Assembly: GCF_018304825.1 (NCBI RefSeq)
Contig: NZ_CP072649.1
Span: forward strand, 682,001-746,000
Direction of reading: 5' to 3'
DNA length: 64,000 bases
Source: Chloracidobacterium validum
GTDB taxonomy: Bacteria > Acidobacteriota > Blastocatellia > Chloracidobacteriales > Chloracidobacteriaceae
The notes below the pieces were generated by a model. That model was given only the letters and a program-made list of their open reading frames with translations. It did not search any database and had not been told where the DNA came from. The position numbers and the translations under genes were made by a program. Positions 46,539 to 54,868 of the stretch are shown one piece after another. How positions within the stretch are numbered: the first letter of the stretch is position 1; the number at the start of each line of letters is the position of its first letter.

Positions 46539-46890
46539 GCCGAAACTCCTATTGAGCCTAGAGATAGGATGCCGCCGTGACGATTGGCGCCACCACCGGA
46601 TACACCAGATGACAGGGAACCTGCTTTTACCTGCTTTGTAAGCAATCACACCTTTCACAGGGTGTCAAACGGTAGTTTGGCAAAGGATCATTGCTGGAAG
46701 GCAAACTAGGCGCGCGCAACCGGCGTTTAGCCGCTACACGACAGCGCTTCCCAGCCAAGCCGTAAAAAAACTCCCGGCAGCCGCAGCATAAAAAGCTTTC
46801 CAGGACCAGCCGGAAACCGACTACGATGGGTTGCCGACAACGATGCTCGCGCCGCTGGCGCTCAATCTTGCGACAAAGGAAATTCCAACC
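46539..46890. other. Divergent promoter region between barrel and DinB genes
   Basis: These 352 bp must hold promoters for both directions. On the minus strand TTGACA near 46662-46667 is a possible -35 element for the barrel-cytochrome operon, but I see no convincing -10 at the right distance. No gene or RNA recognised. Confidence 0.4.
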
Positions 46891-47436
46891 ATGGATGCCA
46901 CGCCCGCTCTCTCCCGGACGACACTGGCGACGATGTTGACGCAGAACCTGGAGTCCTCACTTCAGGAACTGGCGTCCCTTCCAGACGAAAAACGACGGTG
47001 CCCACTCAAACCAAGCCGCGCCAACCCCGACATCATCTGGACACCCTGCGATCACCTAGCTCACCTCATCGGCATTGAACGCTACTTCAACCGGCAAATT
47101 GAACAGGCCCTGGCGGAGAACCCGTCCGCGGCCCCGGCGCGTCAGGCAAACGCGCCCACCCGCCCACGTGAAGAAGCCATGGCGGCGGTGCACGCGCTCA
47201 ATGATCAGTGGATTTTGAAGCACCGTGACAAGTCCTTTGATGAACTCGTGGCTATGGCCCGGGAGACCCGAACCGAAACGCTCGCCTGGCTCGAACGCAC
47301 CAGCGACGCCCAGCTCGAGCTGACGCTCCCGGTTCCGTGGGGATTGGCCACCTTGGCTGAAATCTTCGCACTGCACGTTCGGCACACCGAGATGCACTTG
47401 GGTTTCATTCGGAGCGGACTCACCGCCGTCGCATGA
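46891..47436 (+). CDS. DinB-like putative metal-dependent protein
   Basis: 181 residues from ATG 46891 with AAAGGA nine bases upstream. Four-helix DinB fold: LTQNLESSLQELASLPDEKR, WTPCDHLAHLIGIERYFNRQ, and ALHVRHTEMHLGFIR near the end. The three metal ligands expected are His in CDHLAHL and two His in HVRHTEMH. DinB/YfiT-like proteins are metal-binding thiol-transferases or of unknown activity. The stop overlaps the ATG of the MFS gene, indicating co-translation. Confidence 0.82.
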   Translation: MDATPALSRTTLATMLTQNLESSLQELASLPDEKRRCPLKPSRANPDIIWTPCDHLAHLIGIERYFNRQIEQALAENPSAAPARQANAPTRPREEAMAAVHALNDQWILKHRDKSFDELVAMARETRTETLAWLERTSDAQLELTLPVPWGLATLAEIFALHVRHTEMHLGFIRSGLTAVA

Positions 47437-48686
47437 CACCACCCACTTCCGCGCTGCCCTCGGCCCTGACCGCCGTTTTGTTTGGCAACGCCCTGATGCG
47501 GATTGCCGGCGCGACGGGCGGCGTGTTAATCGGCTTGTATCTCGCGGCCCTGGTCGCCGCAGGACGCGCGTTCGACGCCGGTCTCGTTGGGGCGCTCACC
47601 GCCGTCGCCTTTGGCGCGGAACTCGTCGGGGCGCTTCCCATGGGCGTCCTGGCCGATGCCCGGACGCCACGGACGATGATGACCTTCGGCGCATTGCTTG
47701 GCGCCATCGCGGTGCAGTTGTTTGGACTGAGCAGCCTGGTGGCGGTGTTTTTCCTGGCTCGCGCCCTCGAAGGGTTGGCGGTTGCCGCGACGACGCCATC
47801 GGTGCTGGCGTTTCTCAGCGAGGCAACCGCCACCGATGCGGCCCGGCGCGGCAAGGTCATGAGCTTTTTCGAGATGTCGCTGCTGGGCGGGCTGGCGTTC
47901 GGCGGCGTCCTGGCCAGCTTCTTGTGGAAAACCATCGGACACTGGGGCTTTTCGGCCGCGGCCGGCCTCTATCTGGCGGCCACCGGCTTATTCGTCTATG
48001 GCGCGCAGGGGCGTGGGCGGCCGTCAAACGCCTGGGCGGGACTGCGCGCGGCGCTGGCCGCGCCGATGTTGCGCCGCCTGGCGCCGGCGTGGGTTTGCAT
48101 CAATGCCATGGTTGGCGTTTGGCTTGGCTCGACGCTGCCGTTTCTGCTGACCCTCTCCGACCGCCGCGGGCAGTTTCTCACGGGTGTTTTTGCCGACAAC
48201 CCGGATGGCGTCGGGTGGGCGCTCTTTGGCTACGCGGTCATCTTTGCCACGGGCGTCACGGGGTGGAGCTTCATTCTCCACCGCCTGCGGCGGATCACGG
48301 CCCTGCGCATGGCGTTAGGCGGTTTGTTTGCGGCCTGTCTGGGGTTTTACCTGCTCAATCACGCCGGCGGCCAGCCACCGCTCGTTCGCTGGCTGATCGG
48401 CGCGGGAACGGCACTGGCCATCATGGTCGAAAGTGGATTTACGCCAACCGCGCTGGCGCTGCTGGCGGAAGCCGTCGGAGAACAAGCCGGGCGCGGCGCG
48501 ACCATGGGCGTTTATTCGGTTTTGCTCGGTGTTGGCGCGGTGACCGGCGCGCTGCTGGGTGGACTGGGCGCAAAGCTGGCCGCCATGGACGGACTCATTG
48601 CCGTCACCGCGCTCCTAGCGGTCGGGGCGACCTTGGCCGTTGAGTGGCTGGCCCGCTATGAAAGCGGGTTTGAAAAATCTCCGTGA
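47433..48686 (+). CDS. Major facilitator superfamily transporter
   Basis: 417 residues with about twelve hydrophobic segments. MFS marks include GALPMGVLADARTPRTMMTF (loop 2-3 motif G-x3-D-x2-RR-like), FFLARALEGLAVAATTPSVL, and the C-terminal half beginning after the loop near 200 (RRLAPAWVCINAMVGVWLGS). Substrate not predictable; resembles drug/proton antiporters. It overlaps the DinB gene by four bases (ATGA). Confidence 0.88.
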   Translation: MTPPTSALPSALTAVLFGNALMRIAGATGGVLIGLYLAALVAAGRAFDAGLVGALTAVAFGAELVGALPMGVLADARTPRTMMTFGALLGAIAVQLFGLSSLVAVFFLARALEGLAVAATTPSVLAFLSEATATDAARRGKVMSFFEMSLLGGLAFGGVLASFLWKTIGHWGFSAAAGLYLAATGLFVYGAQGRGRPSNAWAGLRAALAAPMLRRLAPAWVCINAMVGVWLGSTLPFLLTLSDRRGQFLTGVFADNPDGVGWALFGYAVIFATGVTGWSFILHRLRRITALRMALGGLFAACLGFYLLNHAGGQPPLVRWLIGAGTALAIMVESGFTPTALALLAEAVGEQAGRGATMGVYSVLLGVGAVTGALLGGLGAKLAAMDGLIAVTALLAVGATLAVEWLARYESGFEKSP

Positions 48687-48743
48687 TGACATGGTGAGAT
48701 TCCGCCCTCACCGGCACGGCCGAATTCTTGACGGTTCTACAAT

Positions 48744-49769
48744 TCACCAGGTGCCACGTTCAACCTTCGCCAGATCGAACAGCGTGGGCAGTCCAGAAAG
48801 GTCCACCGGCTCATTCCTTGAACCGATAGCGAACGAGGCGAACATTCTCGTTACGTCACGCTCAGAAAGGCTTTCCATGAACCGGAGTGCGGAGCCGGCA
48901 ACGTAACTTGCGTCAAGTTCCAGCGCGATCCACTTGCGCCCGAGTTGCTCCGCAACGTATCCAGTCGTGTTCGATCCGGCAAAAATGTCGAGAACGAGAT
49001 CCTGTTCCGTCGTGAGAAACCTGATAAAGAACTCCGGCAAGGCCGCCGGGAACCTTGCCGGATGTGGCTTGACCCCTACGAGCTTGCACAGCCGGAGGTA
49101 AGACGAGCTGCTCTCCGTGTTGGGGATCCGAAGCAGGTTGGAAGGAATGGCACCCCCATTGTCAGTTCCAAAGCCACTGCTGATGCCGTGGCCCGACGGA
49201 CGGTTTTTGGGCCGGTAAAAAGCCTCAGGATTTCTGAGCAGAGTCTTCATCCGCTCCGAGTACGGTACCAGTACCTGCCGGACATCTGCCTTCGGCCATT
49301 CAGACTTTGAAAACCACCACAGGGTGTTCACCGCGTCCTTGGCTCGCAGCTTTCGTTTGTTCACCCATTCGATTGGAGAGGGTAACTTCGCCGGGTTGTA
49401 CCAAAAGAACTCCTCGGCGAGGTAGAAGCCGACTTCATCACACATTTTTAGCAACACACGATATTGATGGAGAGAACGAACGGGTACACCTCGCTGGTAG
49501 GCGCCGCCTAGGTCGAGTACGAAGCTACCCGTATCACGTAGCACGCGGCGGATTTCGTTGCCGAATGCGCAGAGCCAAGTAACGTACTCCTCCTGGTCTC
49601 TATTTCCGTATGCTTTTTGTCGCAAGAGAGCGAATGGAGGAGATGTAACGACAAGATCGACACAGTCTCCCGGAAGTCGCCGGAGTAGTTTCAAGGAATC
49701 GCCGAGGTAGCAGGCACCGTTACGTGTGAAATAGGCAGGCTGGGGCAATGTCTGAAACAGTGTTGTCAT
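48744..49769 (-). CDS. PvuII-like N4-cytosine DNA methyltransferase
   Basis: 341 residues from ATG 49769, close to M.PvuII (336). Motif IV is TSPPF at 42-46 (LVVTSPPFALLRQKAYGN) and motif I is DIFAGSNTTGYVAE near 280. SPP-F/Y with this order is the beta class of amino-methyltransferases. The similarity to M.PvuII as I remember it is extensive: GSFVLDLGGAYQRGVPVRSL, LPSPIEWVNKRKLRAKDAVN, TLWWFSKSEWPK, RPSGHGISSGF and PARFPAALPEFFIRFLT. M.PvuII methylates CAGCTG; specificity here is inferred only. It lies 13 bp after a HEAT-repeat protein with a nuclease-like N-terminus. Local GC is lower than average, suggesting transfer. Confidence 0.92.
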   Translation of the reverse strand: MTTLFQTLPQPAYFTRNGACYLGDSLKLLRRLPGDCVDLVVTSPPFALLRQKAYGNRDQEEYVTWLCAFGNEIRRVLRDTGSFVLDLGGAYQRGVPVRSLHQYRVLLKMCDEVGFYLAEEFFWYNPAKLPSPIEWVNKRKLRAKDAVNTLWWFSKSEWPKADVRQVLVPYSERMKTLLRNPEAFYRPKNRPSGHGISSGFGTDNGGAIPSNLLRIPNTESSSSYLRLCKLVGVKPHPARFPAALPEFFIRFLTTEQDLVLDIFAGSNTTGYVAEQLGRKWIALELDASYVAGSALRFMESLSERDVTRMFASFAIGSRNEPVDLSGLPTLFDLAKVERGTW

Positions 49770-49782
49770 ATCGTGTCTTCTT

Positions 49783-51309
49783 TCACGGTGTTGACTTCGG
49801 AGTCCAGTCTTCAGCAATCCAGCTTTCCAGGAACGCCCATAGCACCGAAACAGCGTAGCGGACTTTTTCATCTTGCAGTGACTCAATGTGAGGCAGGACG
49901 GCTTCCTTCGGAAGGTTCGCCAGCGCCCAAGTCGGCCAAGTTGACGCCGCCGAATTCGTTAGCAATGCAGTTAGTTTTTCAGCAACCTGCTCCACAGGTA
50001 AGCCATCAATCCGGCGCAGGGTCTCTGCAGCACCGGAGGCAATATCGCTCGATGAGTCCTGCAACCCCTCCAGCAGAGCATCCAAAGCCACAGTTCCAAT
50101 ATCCTGAAGCGCAACGAGCGCCTCTCGGCGGATTTCAGGCTCGACGTCCCTGAACGCCCGGACTAAGACCCTACCGGACTCCGGAGTCCCATGGCACCCG
50201 ATGCCCCAAGCACAGGCCCTCCTCAAAAACAATGGCTGTTGATGGTCGTTAAGCACCTTACACAAAAGCTCGAAAGAACTCTGAGTGCCGATTTCGGCAA
50301 GAGCTATGGCAGCCTCGAGCCGCATTTGATCGTCGGAGTCGCCCAGCAATGTCGAGGCGAACACCTTGTCAGCAGAGTCTCCTCTGACCTCACAGAGGTA
50401 AGACTTTGCCTCCATGCGAACGTACGGGTCTTCCGCTGTGTCTTCTGCCAACTCTTGGATTTGATCCGCAAGGCCGGTGTCCTTGGTAACCTTGGCGAGC
50501 TTGCAGCCGGTAAATCGAACGGTGCGCTCGCGTGAAGCGAGCATCTGTTTAATCTTCTCAGTGGTGCATCCTCCGGCGCAATGACATGCGTTTCCAGTCA
50601 GGGGAGTAACTTGACCCGCCAAGACTTGGTTTTTCTTGAACTGTTCTTCTGGACTGAGGAAAGCTTCTTCGTTGCTAGCAAGTCGAAAGTGGCGTAGACT
50701 TTCCAGCTTGCTTTCAAGCCTGTAATATAAACTCCCGTTTTCCACTCTGATGACTCTTCCGTCGCCAGGGGCAAATCGGGCTTTCCACTTCACCTGAATC
50801 TCAGACCCCTCAGTTACGCCTTTCGGTTTGCGTTGTTGCGGGGTGATGCTTTTCAAGGAACCGACAGTGAAGAGGTTTATCAGCCCCTCAACGTGCAAAA
50901 AAGTCAGAGTGCGTTCTCTCCATAGCGAACGACCTTCCCGTAGGCTGCCCAAATTCCACTCGCTTTCCTCCACCGAAAGAATTGGGAAGGCAATCCAATC
51001 CGAGTCCACCATGCCATAGTGCCAGGCTCGCTCCGCTTCGCGTGGTGAGTGCGACATGCTCAGGTCGGCGCTTGTTTTCGCCCGGGACTCGATCCTCACC
51101 CCACACCGAGTGCAACAGAGGTCGGGGATCCGTACGCGCTTCCTCTTCACGTCACGCCAGATTCGAGTTGCAAGTGAGCCGCTTTCCAGTTCGATAACTT
51201 GGTGGCCCAAGGAATTCAAGTATTGTTGAACGGACTGCGCGCCGACAGCGCCAACTGCCAACATTCGGAAAAAGCTAGAGTCTTTCTTGAAAGCTTGACG
51301 CGAAGCCAC
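49783..51309 (-). CDS. HEAT-repeat protein with putative restriction-endonuclease N-terminus
   Basis: 508 residues. The N-terminal 170 residues look like a zinc-containing nuclease domain: AVGAQSVQQYLNSLGHQVIE, RIPDLCCTRCGVRIESRAKT (Asp63, Cys65/66/69, Glu74, Lys78) and SMSHSPREAERAWHYG, then MVDSDWIAFPI. PD followed by E-x3-K recalls PD-(D/E)xK nucleases with a shifted lysine. A linking region with CHCAGGC follows, then HEAT repeats from about 285 (YVRMEAKSYLCEVRGDSADK, QMRLEAAIALAEIGTQSSFE, EIRREALVALQDIGTVALDA). The gene is directly upstream of, and co-directional with, the PvuII-like methyltransferase (13 bp), the arrangement of a restriction-modification operon. R.PvuII itself is only 157 residues and unrelated in size. 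Function is inference. Confidence 0.65.
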   Translation of the reverse strand: MASRQAFKKDSSFFRMLAVGAVGAQSVQQYLNSLGHQVIELESGSLATRIWRDVKRKRVRIPDLCCTRCGVRIESRAKTSADLSMSHSPREAERAWHYGMVDSDWIAFPILSVEESEWNLGSLREGRSLWRERTLTFLHVEGLINLFTVGSLKSITPQQRKPKGVTEGSEIQVKWKARFAPGDGRVIRVENGSLYYRLESKLESLRHFRLASNEEAFLSPEEQFKKNQVLAGQVTPLTGNACHCAGGCTTEKIKQMLASRERTVRFTGCKLAKVTKDTGLADQIQELAEDTAEDPYVRMEAKSYLCEVRGDSADKVFASTLLGDSDDQMRLEAAIALAEIGTQSSFELLCKVLNDHQQPLFLRRACAWGIGCHGTPESGRVLVRAFRDVEPEIRREALVALQDIGTVALDALLEGLQDSSSDIASGAAETLRRIDGLPVEQVAEKLTALLTNSAASTWPTWALANLPKEAVLPHIESLQDEKVRYAVSVLWAFLESWIAEDWTPKSTP

Positions 51310-51353
51310 CTTGTTCCCTCCTGTTTCGTGTCTTCATAGTCGAGCCCTGGCGG

Positions 51354-51860
51354 CTAAACTAGAAAACAGATTCCAAAATAGCTTTCAAGATAACTTTGAA
51401 AAATACTCTGAGAACAATAAGCAGCGGAAGACTGCATCCTTACTTTCACCTTGAAAAGTCGCTGTTTAGAACCCAAGTCATATACCCGCAAATCACCATC
51501 ACCGCCGAGTCCAATAACCTTTGACCTGTCCGAAACAAAATGACCATCTACCATCAGCGACTCGAAGCCGCGTGGCATTGCCATCGAAGTGCCTTCAATT
51601 AGAGCAACGCGGGAGGGTTGCCACCGCGCACTGGTGAAACCAAGAAATGTGAACCATTGTTATTGAACGTGAAGAACTGCGGCTCACTGGCATGTTGTTT
51701 TTTCACCGCCACATCCTTTCCTTTGGACGCATCCAGCAGAGCAACCTGATCACTGGTATCCTTCCCCACCTGAGCAGGAGAGAATGTCCATTCGCGGTCG
51801 GAACCAGCAACCAAATCGTGTCGTGTTGTCGTGTGGCGCGCGACCGGCTTGGCCAAAACA
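51354..51860 (-). pseudogene. Frameshifted WD40-like beta-propeller remnant
   Basis: Two minus-strand frames join into one propeller-like sequence: DREWTFSPAQVGKDTSDQVA then LLDASKGKDV, EPQFFTFNNNGSHFLVSPVR, and after a one-base shift near 51600 ALIEGTSMAMPRGFESLMVD and KVIGLGGDGDLRVYDLGSKQ. The phrases DGDLRVYDLGS and FNNNGSHFLV are WD40-like. The upstream part is absent or unrecognisable, so this is the decayed C-terminal part of a larger gene. Confidence 0.5.
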
Positions 51861-51931
51861 AGTTCTTCCCGGATGCCACGACTTGGTGCGGATCGGCTGG
51901 CCGGCAGACGAAAAGCGTCCTATCAGCCGTC

Positions 51932-52744
51932 CTAAGCATTTCCGGCACGGGACTTGGCCGCGCGCGGGCGCGGCGCCGTGAGGTGCTGAACGAACATCCA
52001 CGCGATGACCAAGACCAGGAACGTGCTCGCCCACCCCATGGTCGTTTCGCCAATCCAGAACGTGACCGCGATGTTGAAGGCAAAAATCCCAAAATAGACG
52101 CCGAGCGGGGCAAGGCGCTGGCATGGGAACTCGAAGGCGCCACGCGGTGGGACGCGGCGCAGCCAAGTGGCGTCGAGCAGCCGAAACGTGGTCGTAATCA
52201 GTACGCCGACGATGAACCACCCAACGTAGTTTTCAATCGTCACGCCAAAATGCGGCCCGCCCTGCGGGTAGTAGTAAAGCTTCCCCAAAAACCACCGCTC
52301 GCCCTGAAGTGTGACCGGGTCAATCACGATGTCGAGCAGCATCATCAGCAGTCCCGCATACCCAATCGTCCACCACGACTGCCGGGCCGCGCGATCATCG
52401 GCCGCAGTCGGCCGGGGCGTCCACGGCAGGCGCAACAGGACGGCTGCTTCAAAACTGATGAACGACAAAAACGCAAACGACAGCGAGTCGAAAAAAGGGA
52501 CACCGGCCACCCACAACTCCCGGTCACTCGTCCGGTCAATGTAGTGATACAGCCCGAACGGAAACCCGTTGTGAATCGAACTCCACTCGCAGGCAAAGGC
52601 AATCAGGTAAGCCGTGACCGTCCAGACCAGCGTCCGCAGCCATCCCATCCGCGCCACGGCCAGAAACAGATAGGCCAGCAAAAACACGAAGACGTAGGGC
52701 CGGAGCGCCACCGTCCCGACGAGCAGTTGGAGCGTATCGGTCAT
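51932..52744 (-). CDS. cruF: Carotenoid 1',2'-hydratase, CruF type
   Basis: 270 residues, six to seven membrane helices, DUF422 family. Recognisable segments: YLIAFACEWSSIHNGFPFGL and YHYIDRTSD, GVPFFDSLSFAFLSFISFEA, MLLDIVIDPVTLQGERWFLG, and YYYPQGGPHFGVTIENYVGW. CruF adds water across the terminal double bond of gamma-carotene-type molecules, giving 1'-hydroxy carotenoids in green sulfur bacteria, cyanobacteria and phototrophic Acidobacteriota. Its ATG overlaps the stop of the upstream selenoprotein-like gene (ATGA), so its translation is probably coupled to UGA readthrough there. No other carotenoid gene is nearby. Confidence 0.85.
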   Translation of the reverse strand: MTDTLQLLVGTVALRPYVFVFLLAYLFLAVARMGWLRTLVWTVTAYLIAFACEWSSIHNGFPFGLYHYIDRTSDRELWVAGVPFFDSLSFAFLSFISFEAAVLLRLPWTPRPTAADDRAARQSWWTIGYAGLLMMLLDIVIDPVTLQGERWFLGKLYYYPQGGPHFGVTIENYVGWFIVGVLITTTFRLLDATWLRRVPPRGAFEFPCQRLAPLGVYFGIFAFNIAVTFWIGETTMGWASTFLVLVIAWMFVQHLTAPRPRAAKSRAGNA

Positions 52745-53472
52745 GGTTGAAAGTCGCGGATGAGCGGCAATGCCTCATCCGCCGTGAGCAAGTCCAACGC
52801 GGCCAGAATGACCCGCCGCTGGAGGGCCGGATCGTCCGGCGCGCCAAGCGGATACCCCAACGGAAAGGGCACCCAGAGCGCCCGCGGCGGACGTACCTTT
52901 TCGGTGACGAAACGGTAAAGCGAAATTGAAACTGTCACGATGCCTTCATTCTCGAATGCCGCTTGGATCAGTCCGACCGACTGATTGCACATCGGTCAGA
53001 CCGGGGTCAGCAGGGCCACATCCACTTCGTCGGTGCGTGCCTGGCGGGCTGCCTCCGGCGCGGTTCGGCTGATGAGTTCTCCGGGCTTGGCAATCGAACC
53101 GCAAAAGGACCAGGCCCGCGCGTTCAAGCGTCCGACAACCCCTTCCGAGACGAGTTCCTGAACGCGCGTGATGGGCAGCGCCAAGTTGGGATCGCGTTCA
53201 ATGCCCGTGTGATCAAACGACGGGCTGACGTGTCCGACCTTGAGCGCGGACAGGTCGCAGTCCGTCGGAATGATGCGAAACGAGGGATCACCGGCCAGCT
53301 TGAGGTCAAAGGTTGGTTGCGTCGGCAAGTGAAACGCGGCCGTCGTCACAAGACCGAGGTTGCAGTCGGCAAGTGGTTTGGCAAGCCGCGCCGGCTGCCA
53401 TTGGGAGGCGGTGTAGCGATACGCCCGCATGAACGACCGGACAAGCAGGCTGGCGTCGGCCAGTTCAGCCAT
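52741..53472 (-). CDS. Probable selenoprotein, GrdB/PrdB-like reductase family, with in-frame UGA at codon 159
   Basis: ATG 53472 opens a frame of 158 codons ending [10 protein letters not shown], then TGA (52998-52996), then in the same frame [20 protein letters not shown] to TAA/TGA at 52741. Both halves belong to one family: selenoprotein B-like proteins related to glycine/sarcosine/D-proline reductase, whose members carry U-P-x-C or C-P-x-C at exactly this point (…ALLTPV-U-PVC-QSVGL). Reading TGA as selenocysteine gives a 243-residue protein of normal length, with Sec159 and Cys162 as redox pair. A SECIS-like hairpin follows (see 52967-52985). [20 protein letters not shown] is the conserved C-terminal block. 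A simple nonsense mutation is the alternative. It is coupled to cruF downstream. Confidence 0.8.
52967..52985 (-). promoter_or_regulatory. Bacterial SECIS-like hairpin after the UGA codon
   Basis: In mRNA sense ATCAGTC-GGTCG-GACTGAT forms a perfect 7-bp stem with a 5-base loop that starts 18 nucleotides after the UGA. The loop begins with GG. Bacterial SECIS elements typically have an apical loop with a G in its first two positions located roughly 16-37 nucleotides after UGA. A competing 6-bp hairpin (gaccga/tcggtc) starts at the UGA itself. Confidence 0.6.
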
Positions 53473-53595
53473 AGATTGAAAGCTCCTTTAGCCAATCGGC
53501 GCTGCCAGACCGAGTGCGCGCGGCTGCGTCCCGATGACGTTCTCTATAGCATACTGAAGTGCACCCAGGACTGAAACCGGCGACGGTCACGGCCG

Positions 53596-54807
53596 TCAGC
53601 AGGTGGGACGGTCAGGCACCGGTTGGCGCGCAAAGAAGTCCACCCGGAAGCGCGCCATGTAATCGTTCAGCAAGTGCGTGATGCGGTCGTAACTGGGGGA
53701 TTTGACAATCAGGCCGGCATGAAAATCTTTGTTGAGCCGCCACGCGACTTCCGGGTCGTTGTAGGCGCTGGTATCTGGGCGTTCTTGCCGAGCCAGTGAA
53801 ATCAGAAGCCCGGCATAGTCCCGCCGGGGCGGTGGTGGCCGATAGCCTCCAAACGGCTCGGCGCATTCGAGCTTGGCCCACTCCGCCCAGAGGTTCACCC
53901 CGGTTGCCGCTTCGACCAGCTCAACGATGTTAGCGCCGCCCACCCGGGCTGAAGTCTCAAGGAAATAGTACGTGCCATCCGCGTGCGCCTTGATGAACTC
54001 AGTATGTGAAGCGCCACAGACCATGCCCATGGACTGAAGAACCCGCCGGTTGAGTTCCAGCAGTTGTTGTTCATCATCGGTGTCATGCTCGACGATGCGG
54101 GTGGCAAAGACATCACCATCGTGCATGACCTCGATTGGTGGGCGCGCGTACTTGCTCACGGCCGCAAACACGACTTCGCGCTCCGAAACAATCGAGTCCA
54201 CGTGATAGACATCGCCCGGAATGAACTTTTCCAGCAAGTGAAAGGAACGCCGGTCGCCTAGGCTTTCCAGTCTGGCCCACAGTTCATCCGGCGAGTTGAC
54301 GCGCTGGATACCAATCGTCGAAGCTTCCGAACGCGGCTTGACCAACCAGGGACCCGGTGTTTCGGCCACATACTCCCGCACCACCTCGTCGTTGAACACC
54401 GGCGTAAACGGCGGCGCCGGAACGCCATGCTCCCGCGCCTTGGCGCGCATGGCCAGCTTGTCGCGGAAATATCGGCCGGTGGTCTCCCCCATCCCCGGCA
54501 CGCGCAGGTGCTCGCGCAGGGCGGCCGCGGTTTCCACATCGAAGTCGTCCAACGCCACGATGCGGTCAATCCGGTGCGTTCGGGCCAAAAAGCTCACGCC
54601 GAGAATCACATCGTTGAGCCGCCACTTCTTGTTGTCATCCGGCATGAGAAAAATGTCGTCGAGACTTTCACGCGGCCAGTCAGCATTCTGGATACTTTCA
54701 GAGGTAACCAGATACACGCGCCACCCCTGGCGCTTGACCTCGCGCATGAACTCCGCGCCTTTTTCATAACTGGCCAGACACAGCATCGTAAGCGGACGAG
54801 TCGGCAT
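53596..54807 (-). CDS. ATP-grasp ligase-type enzyme
   Basis: 403 residues from ATG 54807 (MPTRPLTMLCLASYEKGAEF). An N-terminal Rossmann-like domain is followed by the ATP-grasp domain: RYFRDKLAMRAKAREHGVPA and PFTPVF, GPWLVKPRSEASTIGIQRVN, FHLLEKFIPGDVYHVDSIVS, and YYFLETSARVGGANIVELVE with the Glu and Asn/Arg-type metal and ATP ligands. It belongs to the carbamoyl-phosphate-synthase-L/biotin-carboxylase-like ATP-grasp group, which ligates a carboxylate to an amine or thiol. It is the last gene of a four-gene run after a PEP-synthase-like protein, an alpha/beta hydrolase and a thioredoxin-fold protein. Substrate unknown. Confidence 0.85.
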   Translation of the reverse strand: MPTRPLTMLCLASYEKGAEFMREVKRQGWRVYLVTSESIQNADWPRESLDDIFLMPDDNKKWRLNDVILGVSFLARTHRIDRIVALDDFDVETAAALREHLRVPGMGETTGRYFRDKLAMRAKAREHGVPAPPFTPVFNDEVVREYVAETPGPWLVKPRSEASTIGIQRVNSPDELWARLESLGDRRSFHLLEKFIPGDVYHVDSIVSEREVVFAAVSKYARPPIEVMHDGDVFATRIVEHDTDDEQQLLELNRRVLQSMGMVCGASHTEFIKAHADGTYYFLETSARVGGANIVELVEAATGVNLWAEWAKLECAEPFGGYRPPPPRRDYAGLLISLARQERPDTSAYNDPEVAWRLNKDFHAGLIVKSPSYDRITHLLNDYMARFRVDFFARQPVPDRPTC

Positions 54808-54868
54808 GAGTGAACGCTCCCCACAAAAGAAGTGAAACCATCGAGGCGTATGTACGGAAAGTGCATTC

